A stretch of DNA of 64,000 nucleotides from the NCBI GenBank assembly GCA_963739625.1, contig CAVUAU010000007.1, forward strand, positions 1-64,000. The letters run 5' to 3'. The position numbers and the translations under genes are program-made. The notes under the pieces are model-generated. The model searched no databases and had not been told where the DNA came from. It was given only the letters and a program-made list of their open reading frames with translations. Position 1 is the first letter of the stretch. Each line of letters opens with the position of its first letter. This document shows positions 9,665 to 17,708 of the stretch, piece by piece. The DNA comes from Salinimicrobium sp963739625. Its GTDB lineage: Bacteria > Bacteroidota > Bacteroidia > Flavobacteriales > Flavobacteriaceae.

Positions 9665-10804
9665 CTACAAAGACAAAAAGTCACCAATAGCTTCTGAAAT
9701 ACGTTTTTTATCCTCATTTGACAGGTTCGAACCTGAAGGAAGACATAAACCCGTTTCAAAAGCGTTTAAAGCCACCTCTTCCCCATAAAAAGGTGCCTCT
9801 TTAAAAATCGGCTGTAGATGCATTGGTTTCCAAACAGGCCTACTTTCTATATTATGATCATCCAGAAAAAGCCTCAATTCATCTGACTTTTGTTTCTTTT
9901 TTCCACCGGTAAACCTTATGACCGTCAGCCAGTGATTACAAAAATAGTCATTTCCCGGTTCTCCGAGAACATCCACGTTGTCTGTAGAGGCAAAAATTTC
10001 CTTATAGAATTCATGGTTCTTCCTCCTGAGCTCCACATGGGCATCAAGAATTTCCATCTGACCTCTTCCAATTCCTGCCGATATATTGCTTAACCTATAA
10101 TTATAACCAATTTCTGAATGCTGATAATGTGGAGCCTTATCCCGTGCCTGGGTAGCCAGGAACACAGCTTTTTTCTTTGCCTCCGCATTCTTAGTCACCA
10201 GAGCACCACCTCCCGATGTTGTAATTATTTTATTGCCATTAAAAGACAAGATAGAAAAATCTCCGAAAGTTCCACATTTTTGGCCTTTATAAGAACTTCC
10301 CAGAGCCTCTGCACTGTCTTCTATAACCGGAATATCAAATTCACCGGCAATTTTGTTTACCGCTTCTATTTGGTACGGCATTCCATAGAGATGAACCGCA
10401 ATGATAGCCTTAGGTTTTTTCCCTTTTGAAATCCGGTCTAAAATTGCCTTTTTTAAGTATTCAGGTGATATGTTAAGGGTTTCTGGTTCACTGTCTATAA
10501 AAACAGGTGTTGCCCCTAAATAGGTAATGGGGTTTGCGGAAGCAGAAAAAGTGAGACTCTGGCATAATACCTCATCACCCTGCTGAACTCCGAGGAGAAT
10601 CAATGCCAAATGGATGGCTGCTGTACCGGAAGAAAGGGCTGCGACGTGTACCTCCTGACCCAGATAATTCTCAATATCTGTTTCAAAACCTTCAACATTA
10701 GGTCCTAAAGGTGCAATCCAATTTTCTTTAAAAGCCTTTTGTATATAATCTATTTCACTTCCTCCCATATGTGGTGAGGAAAGCCATATTTTATCGTTAT
10801 TCAT
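9665..10804 (-). CDS. pglE: PglE-like UDP-4-keto-sugar aminotransferase (DegT family)
   Basis: The 379-residue PLP enzyme of the DegT/DnrJ/EryC1/StrS family has SSGTAAIHLAL (cofactor phosphate), EDSAEALGS, and the Schiff-base lysine in SFNGNKIITTSGGG (K192). In the PglF-PglE-PglD order it should aminate the 4-keto group of the PglF product to give UDP-4-amino-4,6-dideoxy-GlcNAc. It overlaps the upstream acetyltransferase gene by 8 nt and is followed by the dehydratase gene after a 15-nt gap. Substrate assignment rests on gene order; other 4-ketosugar transaminases share these motifs. Confidence 0.85.
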   Translation of the reverse strand: MNNDKIWLSSPHMGGSEIDYIQKAFKENWIAPLGPNVEGFETDIENYLGQEVHVAALSSGTAAIHLALILLGVQQGDEVLCQSLTFSASANPITYLGATPVFIDSEPETLNISPEYLKKAILDRISKGKKPKAIIAVHLYGMPYQIEAVNKIAGEFDIPVIEDSAEALGSSYKGQKCGTFGDFSILSFNGNKIITTSGGGALVTKNAEAKKKAVFLATQARDKAPHYQHSEIGYNYRLSNISAGIGRGQMEILDAHVELRRKNHEFYKEIFASTDNVDVLGEPGNDYFCNHWLTVIRFTGGKKKQKSDELRLFLDDHNIESRPVWKPMHLQPIFKEAPFYGEEVALNAFETGLCLPSGSNLSNEDKKRISEAIGDFLSL

Positions 10805-11408
10805 CTACTGTTTTATTATACTTGATAACTTTCCCGGGACAGCCCACGACAACCGCAAAATCCGGCACATCTTTTATCACTACTGTTCCGGCACCTATAT
10901 TCACCCATTTCCCTATTTTAATCCCGGGTATTACAACAGCTCCTGCACCTACGTGGGTACCTTCCCCAATGGTTACTTCACCGGTAACAACGGCACCTGG
11001 AGAAATGTGTACAAAATTCTGCAATTTTACATCATGCTCTACAATAGCACCTGTATTAATAATGCAGTGCTCACCTATTTGTGCAGCCGCATTAACACAC
11101 GCATTCGCCATGACTACCGTTCCATCTTTCACAGCAGCACGATCGGAGATTCGGGCTGTGGTTTCAATAAGTGGAGAAGCAAACTTTCCTTTAAAACCTT
11201 CTGCGACCTGTTTTCTTATCCTGTTGTCCCCTATAGCAAGAACAGTCTTTCCTTCCAAAATTTCCGGTGTCAAACTGTGCTGCACCTCATAATCGAGAAA
11301 TTTGGTGACTTCCGGATTATCATCAATAACAAAATCTATTGCTAAAGAATTAGATGCAATAATATCTGCAATTACTTTTCCGTGTCCACTTGCTCCGTAT
11401 ATATTCAT
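10797..11408 (-). CDS. pglD: PglD-like UDP-4-amino-sugar N-acetyltransferase
   Basis: The 203-residue protein has an N-terminal Rossmann-like PglD domain (IYGASGHGKVIADII) and a C-terminal left-handed beta-helix of hexapeptide repeats. The active-site region EHDVKLQNFVHISPGA contains H125 and H134, the same positions as in Campylobacter PglD. Predicted reaction: acetyl-CoA-dependent N-acetylation at C4, giving UDP-N,N'-diacetylbacillosamine in the cytoplasm. It sits between the sugar transferase and aminotransferase genes in a tight operon. Confidence 0.9.
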   Translation of the reverse strand: MNIYGASGHGKVIADIIASNSLAIDFVIDDNPEVTKFLDYEVQHSLTPEILEGKTVLAIGDNRIRKQVAEGFKGKFASPLIETTARISDRAAVKDGTVVMANACVNAAAQIGEHCIINTGAIVEHDVKLQNFVHISPGAVVTGEVTIGEGTHVGAGAVVIPGIKIGKWVNIGAGTVVIKDVPDFAVVVGCPGKVIKYNKTVDE

Positions 11409-11410
11409 GG

Positions 11411-12019
11411 TTAATTTTTGCCATTAAAAGGTTCTGTAGTGGCCATGTTTGCAGTATTCACCCCTTCAGATTTGAGCACCTTTAAAAAAGTCAACCACAG
11501 GATTCGCAAATCTAATAGAAATGAAAGGTTCTTTACATACCATACATCATATTCCAGTTTCTTGTTCCAGCTAATGGCGTTTCTGCCATTGACTTGTGCC
11601 CAACCCGTAATTCCCGGGCGCACCTCATGTCGTTGGTTTTGAAAATCAGAGTAGATTTCAAGATATTCCGGCAGCAAAGGTCTGGGCCCAACAAGGCTCA
11701 TATCTCCTTTTATAACATTAATAAGCTGTGGGATTTCATCTAAAGACGTTTTCCTGATAATTTTTCCAATTATAGTCAACCTTTCTGCATCCGGCAACAG
11801 GTTTCCATTTTCGTCCTTTTCACTGGTCATGGTTTTGAACTTTAGTATCCGGAATAATTGCTGATCCTTTCCCGGTCTTTCCTGTAAAAAAAAGGGATTT
11901 CCTTTATTTACTACACTTAGCAACAAAGCGACAACCAGAAAAACAGGAAACAAAAAAATACTGCCGGCAAGTGCAATCAAAAAATCCAGGACTGGTTTAA
12001 AAAAAATTCTATACACCAA
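11411..12019 (-). CDS. pglC: PglC-like phosphoglycosyl transferase (initiating sugar transferase)
   Basis: This 202-residue bacterial sugar transferase is of the small monotopic PglC type. One N-terminal hydrophobic hairpin (about 12-35) precedes the catalytic core with FKTMT, the DE dyad in TSLDEIPQLINV (94-95) and MSLVGPRP. Expected role: transfer phospho-diNAcBac from the UDP sugar to undecaprenyl phosphate, starting repeat-unit assembly. The start is a TTG (12019) or the next codon GTG (12016); an upstream in-frame stop lies six bases before, so no ATG is available. Two bases separate it from the pglD-like gene. The 125 nt upstream show no clear promoter. Confidence 0.9.
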   Translation of the reverse strand: MVYRIFFKPVLDFLIALAGSIFLFPVFLVVALLLSVVNKGNPFFLQERPGKDQQLFRILKFKTMTSEKDENGNLLPDAERLTIIGKIIRKTSLDEIPQLINVIKGDMSLVGPRPLLPEYLEIYSDFQNQRHEVRPGITGWAQVNGRNAISWNKKLEYDVWYVKNLSFLLDLRILWLTFLKVLKSEGVNTANMATTEPFNGKN

Positions 12020-12144
12020 TTATTCCATTTGCAGCAAACTAAAGGATTTCTTGCCTAAATGGTCTCCAAAGAAATGTTAAAAAAGGGAGGCACTTCCGAA
12101 GAGATAGCTACTGAAAAAGTGGTAATAGTCTTTGTAGAACTTTA

Positions 12145-13323
12145 CTACCTCAAAAGAGGATCAACCTCTATTTTAGTTATTTGAAGTTGATACTCGATCA
12201 GCAGAGAATTCCAGAAATATTCCCGTTCATAATTATCAGTTATCACTGAACGAGAACCGGAAGCCAATTTAGTTCGCAACTCTTTATCTTTTGAAAGCTC
12301 TTCCATAGCCTCATACAATAAATCCTCATCTTTAACAGGAATGATAAGCCCATTTACTTCTTGTTGTATAATCTCATTGCATCCATTGATATCTGTCACG
12401 ATAGAGGGAATTCCCATCGCACCCGCCTGCATTACCACATTCGGAAATCCTTCACGATAACTGGGAAATGTCAGCACATCAGAAATAGCAAAATATGGCC
12501 GTACATCCTGTTGAAATCCGGTAGTGAAGATCTTTTGGTGGTTCTGAATGATTTTCATTGTTTGCGGCAAAAGAGGATCCAGATCCTGTTCATATGGACC
12601 AACTAACAAAAGGCTGGTTTGTGGGCGAAGTTCATTTAACTTTGAAAAAGCAGCGACCAATTCATTGATACCTTTCTCTTTTACCAGACGCCCGACAAAG
12701 ATAAAGACCAGATCTTCTTGTGCAATTCCCAATTTTGCTCGTTTCTCTTTTCGGTCTTCTTCGGAAAACATCCCGGGATCAAAATAATTGGTATCTATCC
12801 CATTCGAACTTCCCTTTCCCAGGACTTTTAGTTTATCCTCAGATGCAAATCCTTCATTTAAAATAACCTTTTGCAGGCCATGACTATTCGGATAAACTTT
12901 AGTAGCAAGTTGATAAGTGAATTTTTCTACTGTATTAAGAATTTTTCTCTTTGTTCCTGTGGTTTCCATTAATGGCATTCCTGCAACTGTATGGAGTCTT
13001 ATTGGCACTCCAGCCATTTTGGCCGCCAGCATCCCCACAATACCAGCCTTGGGCGTGTGAGTATGTACTATAACAGGTCTTTCCTTCCGAAGAAAAAAAT
13101 AGAGCCTCATCACTGCTTTTAAGTCTTTTACAGGCGTAATCTCCCGGGTCATCTCGACCCAAAAAGTTCGCACCTTATTTTCCTTGCCATATTTATTAAG
13201 ACGCTCTTCCTCTGCAGCAACTGCAATGACCTCATAATGCTCGTTCATAAAGGTGAGCTGACCTTCCAGAAGTTTTTCCAGAGAAAGAGGGATGGTTGTG
13301 ATGCGGACAAGTTTAGGGGGCAT
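12145..13323 (-). CDS. GT4 glycosyltransferase (candidate second-sugar transferase)
   Basis: The 392-residue protein has a GT-B fold of family GT4. It starts with a Rossmann-like strand (KLVRITTIPLSLEKLLEGQL), has HTHTPKAGIVGMLAAK in the acceptor half and VFIFVGRLVKEKGI plus SYREGFPNVVMQAGAMGIP (the ExE donor-binding region) in the C-terminal half. Because it precedes the pgl-like set on the same strand, it is a natural candidate for adding the sugar after bacillosamine, like PglA, but its donor cannot be read from the sequence. Confidence 0.85.
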   Translation of the reverse strand: MPPKLVRITTIPLSLEKLLEGQLTFMNEHYEVIAVAAEEERLNKYGKENKVRTFWVEMTREITPVKDLKAVMRLYFFLRKERPVIVHTHTPKAGIVGMLAAKMAGVPIRLHTVAGMPLMETTGTKRKILNTVEKFTYQLATKVYPNSHGLQKVILNEGFASEDKLKVLGKGSSNGIDTNYFDPGMFSEEDRKEKRAKLGIAQEDLVFIFVGRLVKEKGINELVAAFSKLNELRPQTSLLLVGPYEQDLDPLLPQTMKIIQNHQKIFTTGFQQDVRPYFAISDVLTFPSYREGFPNVVMQAGAMGIPSIVTDINGCNEIIQQEVNGLIIPVKDEDLLYEAMEELSKDKELRTKLASGSRSVITDNYEREYFWNSLLIEYQLQITKIEVDPLLR

Positions 13324-13367
13324 TTCTTTTTTGTCAAATATACATTTTTCTGCAGGTAGAAAGAAAA

Positions 13368-13389
13368 AAGGCTGCCTGTGGGCAGCCTT
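13368..13389 (-). terminator. intrinsic terminator of the four-repeat lipoprotein gene
   Basis: A 9-bp stem AAGGCTGCC/GGCAGCCTT with a TGTG loop lies 20 nt after the stop at 13409 and is followed on the minus strand by a T-rich run. It separates this gene from the GT4 gene downstream. Confidence 0.85.
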
Positions 13390-13408
13390 AATTTCATTTT
13401 ATTGAATT

Positions 13409-14635
13409 TTAGGAGTTATCGGGTAGTACTGTTATACTCAACTCCACAGAATCAGTACATCCTCCTTCTGTAACAGTATATGTGGTAGTATAAGTTCCTG
13501 CACCTTTTGCATTGAATTCATCGATCAAATTCCAGATAGATGGATCAAAGGACCCTGTTCTGCTTACTCCCTGTGGAAGAAGGCTTAAATAAAGTTTCCT
13601 GACCTCATCCCAACTTGGAATAGCAGCAGCCTGAGAATAAGAAATGGTCTTTGATTGATCTCCCCCCAAATCAAGATTACAAGTAGGATCGGAATTGGTA
13701 TCGGCCACGACATGAATGGTCAATTCAACAGAATCTGTACAATCCCCTTCAGTCACAGTATAAGTAGTACTATAATCTCCGGGGCCTGTATAAGAATTGA
13801 TAAGATCCCAAATAGACGGATCAAATTCGCCATCCCTGGAAACTCCTTCATCCAGTAAGCTCAAGTAGAGTTTCCTTACTTCATCCCAACTGGGAATGGC
13901 ATCCGCTTCAGATTCGGTAATGGTTTTTGAATTGTCAGATCCAGCACTCAAGGTACAGGTAGGATCTGAAGCCCCATCCGCAACGACTACAATAGTCAAT
14001 TCCACAGTGTCCGTACAATCTCCCTCAGTTATGGTATAAGTAGTGGAATATGTTCCGGGACCTGTATAGGAATTTATAAGATCCCATATAGTAGGATCAA
14101 ACGTTCCATCACGTGGGACACCTGATTCTAACAAACTGAGATAAAGTTTTCTTACTTCGTCCCAACTTGGGATAGCATCTGCCTGAGACTGGGTTATTGT
14201 TTTAGAATTATCGGCTCCAGCGCTTAGATCACAGGTTGGATCTGAATTCTCTCCTGTTACTACCCTGATGGTCAACACTGCTGAATCTGAACATTCTCCA
14301 TCGGTTACTGTGTAGGTCGTACTATAATCTCCTGGACCATCATAAGAATCTATGAGATCCCAAATAGTGGGATCAAATTCGCCACTCCTATTTACACCTT
14401 CATCCAATAGACTGAGATATAATTTCCTAACTTCATCCCAGCTTGGCAAGGCTTCCGCCTCAGCAACAGTAATAGTTCTAATTTTGTCAGCTCCCGCACT
14501 AACACCGCTACAAGCTTCATCATTTTCTGCTGATGCAGCTAGGACTCCCGCGTTTTCATACTCCAGATAACTGTCATCTTCGACAGAGCAGGAATAAAAG
14601 GAAACGACCATCAACAATAAGTAAATTTTTTTCAT
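13409..14635 (-). CDS. lipoprotein made of four 92-residue repeats
   Basis: The 408-residue product has a lipoprotein signal (MKKIYLLLMVVSFYSC, Cys16) and then four tandem copies of one domain. The core segment SWDEVRKLYLSLL starts at residues 65, 157, 249 and 341, an exact 92-residue period. Each copy opens near a Cys (42, 135, 227, 319), has FDPxIWxLI in the middle and ends with TTYTxTxGxCxDSxxLxI, with a second Cys (115, 207, 299, 393); the pair may form a disulfide. The end part resembles Ig-like adhesin repeats of Bacteroidota, but the helical SWDEVRKLYLSLL block is not something I recognise. It is probably surface-anchored. The gene has its own terminator and a neighbour with one copy of the same domain. 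No function is assigned. Confidence 0.9.
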   Translation of the reverse strand: MKKIYLLLMVVSFYSCSVEDDSYLEYENAGVLAASAENDEACSGVSAGADKIRTITVAEAEALPSWDEVRKLYLSLLDEGVNRSGEFDPTIWDLIDSYDGPGDYSTTYTVTDGECSDSAVLTIRVVTGENSDPTCDLSAGADNSKTITQSQADAIPSWDEVRKLYLSLLESGVPRDGTFDPTIWDLINSYTGPGTYSTTYTITEGDCTDTVELTIVVVADGASDPTCTLSAGSDNSKTITESEADAIPSWDEVRKLYLSLLDEGVSRDGEFDPSIWDLINSYTGPGDYSTTYTVTEGDCTDSVELTIHVVADTNSDPTCNLDLGGDQSKTISYSQAAAIPSWDEVRKLYLSLLPQGVSRTGSFDPSIWNLIDEFNAKGAGTYTTTYTVTEGGCTDSVELSITVLPDNS

Positions 14636-14772
14636 AACAATTTGATTTGGTTTTTGTTAAGATAAATTTACTCTTTAGTCTCTCCTGAAGTTCAAAGGAA
14701 AAATTAAATTCGTTGAAAAAGCTTTTCCATTCGTTAAAGAACGAATATTAGAAGTAATTTAAGGGGTATTCA

Positions 14773-14840
14773 CATAACCTTTACAAGAAAAGGATGTCAA
14801 AAGAGTCTAAAGCTTTCTGACATTTTTACTAAAGGTTATG
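14773..14840. repeat. long imperfect inverted repeat
   Basis: The left arm starts CATAACCTTTA (14773-14783) and the right arm ends TAAAGGTTATG (14830-14840), perfect complements. Inside, ATGTCA and TGACAT form a second complementary pair, separated from the outer pair by 10 and 6 unpaired bases. The whole could fold as one long hairpin in DNA or RNA. There is no T-run, so it is not a standard terminator. It may be a palindromic mobile-element remnant or a structured regulatory RNA. Confidence 0.6.
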
Positions 14841-14950
14841 TTAAGAGGAAAATGAAGAACACCAGCTGGTCAATTTTCTAAAGGAAAAATTGTTTTTTCC
14901 GAATCACTCCTGCCTGATTTTTCCTCTCTCCAAACTTTACCTGAAAATAA

Positions 14951-14978
14951 AAAAGGACTGCTATAGAGCAGTCCTTTT
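14951..14978 (-). terminator. intrinsic terminator of the single-repeat lipoprotein gene
   Basis: A 12-bp stem AAAAGGACTGCT/AGCAGTCCTTTT with loop ATAG lies 18 nt after the stop of the minus-strand gene ending at 14997, with T-rich sequence after it on the minus strand. Confidence 0.88.
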
Positions 14979-14996
14979 GCGTAAAATTTATTCTTA

Positions 14997-15785
14997 TTAT
15001 TCATCCGGCACTACCCTGAGTGTAAGAAAAGCCGAATCTGAACAATCGCCTTCTGTAATGGTGTATTTTGTAGTATAATCTCCTACCCCACGTACATTAA
15101 AGTCATCAATTAGATCCCAGATAGAGGGATCAAAACTTCCTGTCCTGTCTACCCCCGGATCTAAAAGGCTGAGATATAATTTGCGAACTTCATCCCAGCT
15201 GGGAAGAGCGGCAGCTTCAGAATAGCTGATCTCTTTCAAATTATCTGACCCGGCGGTAACAGCTTCACAGGGGTTTGCCGTCTGGCAGGTCTGGATACAG
15301 TATTCAAAATACGACCAATTCCCACTTTCCCCGGCAATATCTCCGGCCCAATAGGTAGATGAATCACTGCCACTTACAAAACTGGATTGAGAAGCAATGT
15401 AAATGCAGCCCTCGTAATCTGAAAGTGGAAATTTCCAGGTATAATAATCCACTGCGGGAGTAAAGCTTTCTTTGTAGTCCATTTTTCCGGGAGGAAGATT
15501 ACCCTGTCCCACAGTAGGAAAATCCTCTTCAGTCCCGGCAATATGTAATTTGGTGTGCTTTAGATCATACATGGCATCGGCCACAATACTTACGTACAGG
15601 TAGTCCTGATCGTTAGTTACTTCAATTGAACCAACATTTCCAAAAGAAAAGGTCTGGGATTCACAGCCATTGACATCTACAATAGCATTAAGTTCAGAAA
15701 AGGCATCAGTTTCAAAATTTTCTTCATGATCAACAGAACAGGAAGAAAAAGCAATGAAGGCCAATAAGAGGCTAATTTTTTTCAT
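14997..15785 (-). CDS. lipoprotein with one copy of the 92-residue domain
   Basis: From the ATG at 15785 the product has 262 residues: signal with lipobox SSC (Cys16), a unique N-terminal region of about 150 residues (with a YWAGD..GESGNWSYFEYC segment rich in Cys and aromatics), and a C-terminal copy of the domain found four times in the next gene (LPSWDEVRKLYLSLLDPGV ... FDPSIWDLI ... TITEGDCSDSAFLTLRVV). An upstream ATG at 15806 is in frame, but the 15785 start aligns with the neighbour: both have a similar leader ending GTT-ATG-AAAAAAATT. The two genes clearly arose by duplication. Function unknown. Confidence 0.88.
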   Translation of the reverse strand: MKKISLLLAFIAFSSCSVDHEENFETDAFSELNAIVDVNGCESQTFSFGNVGSIEVTNDQDYLYVSIVADAMYDLKHTKLHIAGTEEDFPTVGQGNLPPGKMDYKESFTPAVDYYTWKFPLSDYEGCIYIASQSSFVSGSDSSTYWAGDIAGESGNWSYFEYCIQTCQTANPCEAVTAGSDNLKEISYSEAAALPSWDEVRKLYLSLLDPGVDRTGSFDPSIWDLIDDFNVRGVGDYTTKYTITEGDCSDSAFLTLRVVPDE

Positions 15786-16098
15786 AACGGTTTGGTTTAG
15801 TTTCATTTGCTATAATTTAACTAAATCATTTTCCGCAATGAGAAGCGGAGATCGTTTTTCGATAAATACCTACTCCTTCCCGACTAAGTGTTTATTCTAC
15901 CCGGAGAATTCAGCCTAGTCAAGCAATTATTGAAAGAAAAAGATTGCAAAAAAGAAATGCCTATTTCATAATTTTTTACAAAATAAATGTTAAAGCTTTC
16001 TCTGGCCGTCAGTATTACTAAAATTATTTGTGAATCGAAACAGCTTTTTAAGGATTGCTTTAACAGGAGTATTATATTTGAAAATAATATAGAAGCTT
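15786..16098. other. 313-nt divergent intergenic region
   Basis: It separates the minus-strand lipoprotein gene from the plus-strand acyltransferase gene. It holds TCCGC/GCGGA and ATCG/CGAT small palindromes at about 15824-15862 and one -7-like promoter box for the plus strand (16073-16080). I see no ORF or RNA gene. Confidence 0.4.
16073..16080 (+). promoter_or_regulatory. -7-like promoter box TATATTTG
   Basis: TATATTTG fits TAnnTTTG and lies 18 nt before the ATG at 16099, but the nearest upstream TTG (16055-16057) is only 15 nt away rather than about 19-21, so the promoter is tentative. Confidence 0.4.
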
Positions 16099-16761
16099 AT
16101 GGGAAAAAAGAGACTTATTATCTACGGCATCGGGAAATTCGCTGAATATGTAAAGTATGTTTTCAATAATGATAGTGAATATGAAGTGATTGCTTTTTGT
16201 ATAGAGAGTTCATTCCTAAATTCTGATAGTTTTGCGAACCTCCCACTTGTCGCCTTTGAAGACCTAACAAAATTTTTTCCGGTAAGATCTCATTCCCTGT
16301 TCATTGCTGTAGGGCAAAACCCGGTACGCCAGCGATTATTTGATGCAGCAAAAGAAGAAGGCTTCTTTATGCCCTCTTATGTTTCGGGCAAAGCCCACAC
16401 CTGGCCAAATCTGGAATTGGGTCAAAATTGCTTTATTGGAGAAGGATCTGTGATTCAGCCTTTTGTAAAAATAGGAAATAACTCCATTCATTTTGGTTCG
16501 CGGATTGGCCATCATTCTCTAGTTCAAGACCACACTTTATTGAGTGGCAGTATAATTGGAGGGAATACGATCATTGGAGAAGGGTCATACCTCGGCCTCA
16601 ATTCAAGTGTGAAACAAAACCTTGTGGTGGGACCAAAGAACATCATTGGGATGAATGTTTCAATTGAAGAAAATACCTCAGAAAATGCGGTTTTCACCCA
16701 TAAGGGAACTCAAAAAAGAAATTTGAGCTATGACGACGTCGCCAAAAGGTTTCTTTTGTAA
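16099..16761 (+). CDS. hexapeptide-repeat acyltransferase (NeuD/PglD-like)
   Basis: The 220-residue protein starts with a Rossmann-like segment (RLIIYGIGKFAEYVKYVF) and ends in a left-handed beta-helix with repeats such as IGEGSVIQPFVKIGNNSIHFG and IIGGNTIIGEGSYLG, and a His pair in GHHSLVQDH. It belongs to the NeuD/PglD-type sugar O- or N-acyltransferases. The stop and the ATG of the following GT2 gene overlap by one base (TAATG), so the pair is co-translated and probably acts on the same glycan. Substrate unknown. Confidence 0.82.
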   Translation: MGKKRLIIYGIGKFAEYVKYVFNNDSEYEVIAFCIESSFLNSDSFANLPLVAFEDLTKFFPVRSHSLFIAVGQNPVRQRLFDAAKEEGFFMPSYVSGKAHTWPNLELGQNCFIGEGSVIQPFVKIGNNSIHFGSRIGHHSLVQDHTLLSGSIIGGNTIIGEGSYLGLNSSVKQNLVVGPKNIIGMNVSIEENTSENAVFTHKGTQKRNLSYDDVAKRFLL

Positions 16762-17708
16762 TGGATTTCAGTCAGTTTAAGGAAAAATATCAACATAAAG
16801 AGGTTATTGAAGTTCCTCACAAAGTAAATACCACTCCTCTTGTAAGTGTCATGGTCCAAACTTACCAGCACGCAAATTACCTAAAAGACTGTCTTGAAGG
16901 GATCCTGAAACAGAAAACCTCTTTCCCATTTGAAATTCTTTTAGGAGAAGACGATTCTACAGATGGTACAAGGCAGATCTGCCTGGATTACGCGGAAAGA
17001 TATCCGGAAAAGATCAGGCTGTTCCTTCACCATCCTGATAACAAGATCCAGGTAATGGGTATAACGACAGGAAACTTTAATGCGCTCTACAATTTCTATT
17101 CGGCCAGAGGAAAATATATTGCATTTTGCGAGGGAGACGATTGTTGGACAGATCCATTTAAACTCCAGAAGCAAGTAGATTTCCTTGAAGATAATCCTGA
17201 GTTTGTATTATCATATCACCGGTTTCAGGAGTTAGTAACTGACTCAACGAAAGGTGAGGCACCTAATCTTTTGGAACAGCCTGCCAAAGATCTGGAAAAA
17301 GAAGAATTGACCCAGCTACTTTATCACCCTCTACTTTCTACTATCTGTTTTAAAAACTCTTTTAATGGCGACCTTCCGGAAGAAATGCTGCAGGTCTTGA
17401 ATGTGGATAGTTTTTTGATAAGCCTGATGGGAAACTTCGGAAAAGGAAAATTTCTGGAAGAAATAAGACCTTCCATTTACCGGCGCCATGCTTCAGGATC
17501 ATGGACGTCAAAAAATGGGGATTTGAGATTATTGTTAAAACTGAATACGCTTCAAAAGCTGGAAAATTATTATTTGCGCATAAAAAGACCACAAGTAGCC
17601 TCATTTTTTCATCTAAGGGTAAAACAGTATCACAGATCCTTATGTAGATTCTATTTCGTAAATGGGAAATTAAAATCTTCAATAAAGTATTTACCAAAAG
17701 CTATTTGA
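16761..17708 (+). CDS. GT2 glycosyltransferase
   Basis: The 315-residue GT-A enzyme of family GT2 shows PLVSVMVQTYQHANYLKDCL at the N-terminus, LGEDDSTDGTRQI (nucleotide-binding Asp) and CEGDDCWTDPFKL (DXD-like metal site). It uses a UDP-, dTDP- or GDP-sugar donor that cannot be specified. It is translationally coupled to the upstream acyltransferase and converges with the next GT2 gene, overlapping its 3' end by 8 nt. Confidence 0.88.
   Translation: MDFSQFKEKYQHKEVIEVPHKVNTTPLVSVMVQTYQHANYLKDCLEGILKQKTSFPFEILLGEDDSTDGTRQICLDYAERYPEKIRLFLHHPDNKIQVMGITTGNFNALYNFYSARGKYIAFCEGDDCWTDPFKLQKQVDFLEDNPEFVLSYHRFQELVTDSTKGEAPNLLEQPAKDLEKEELTQLLYHPLLSTICFKNSFNGDLPEEMLQVLNVDSFLISLMGNFGKGKFLEEIRPSIYRRHASGSWTSKNGDLRLLLKLNTLQKLENYYLRIKRPQVASFFHLRVKQYHRSLCRFYFVNGKLKSSIKYLPKAI

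Larger units (their letters stand above)
14636..14996. other. 361-nt gap between the two repeat-lipoprotein genes
   Basis: No credible ORF. It contains the terminator of the upstream gene (14951-14978), a long imperfect inverted repeat (14773-14840) and a small perfect inverted repeat ATTCGTT-AAAG-AACGAAT (14730-14747) about 95 nt upstream of the four-repeat gene, with another ATTCGTT at 14709-14715. The small palindrome could be an operator. I see no clear TAnnTTTG box on the minus strand. Confidence 0.5.

Noticed and set aside
10771..11292. 173-codon plus-strand ORF
   Set aside because: Antisense to the clear PglE/PglD-like genes; the translation is a low-complexity mirror of hexapeptide repeats (many Thr/Pro/Ala) without a family signature.
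13335..13342. -7-like box TATATTTG on the minus strand before the GT4 gene at 12145-13323
   Set aside because: Only about 12 nt from the ATG and without a TTG at the right distance; transcription would begin almost at the start codon.
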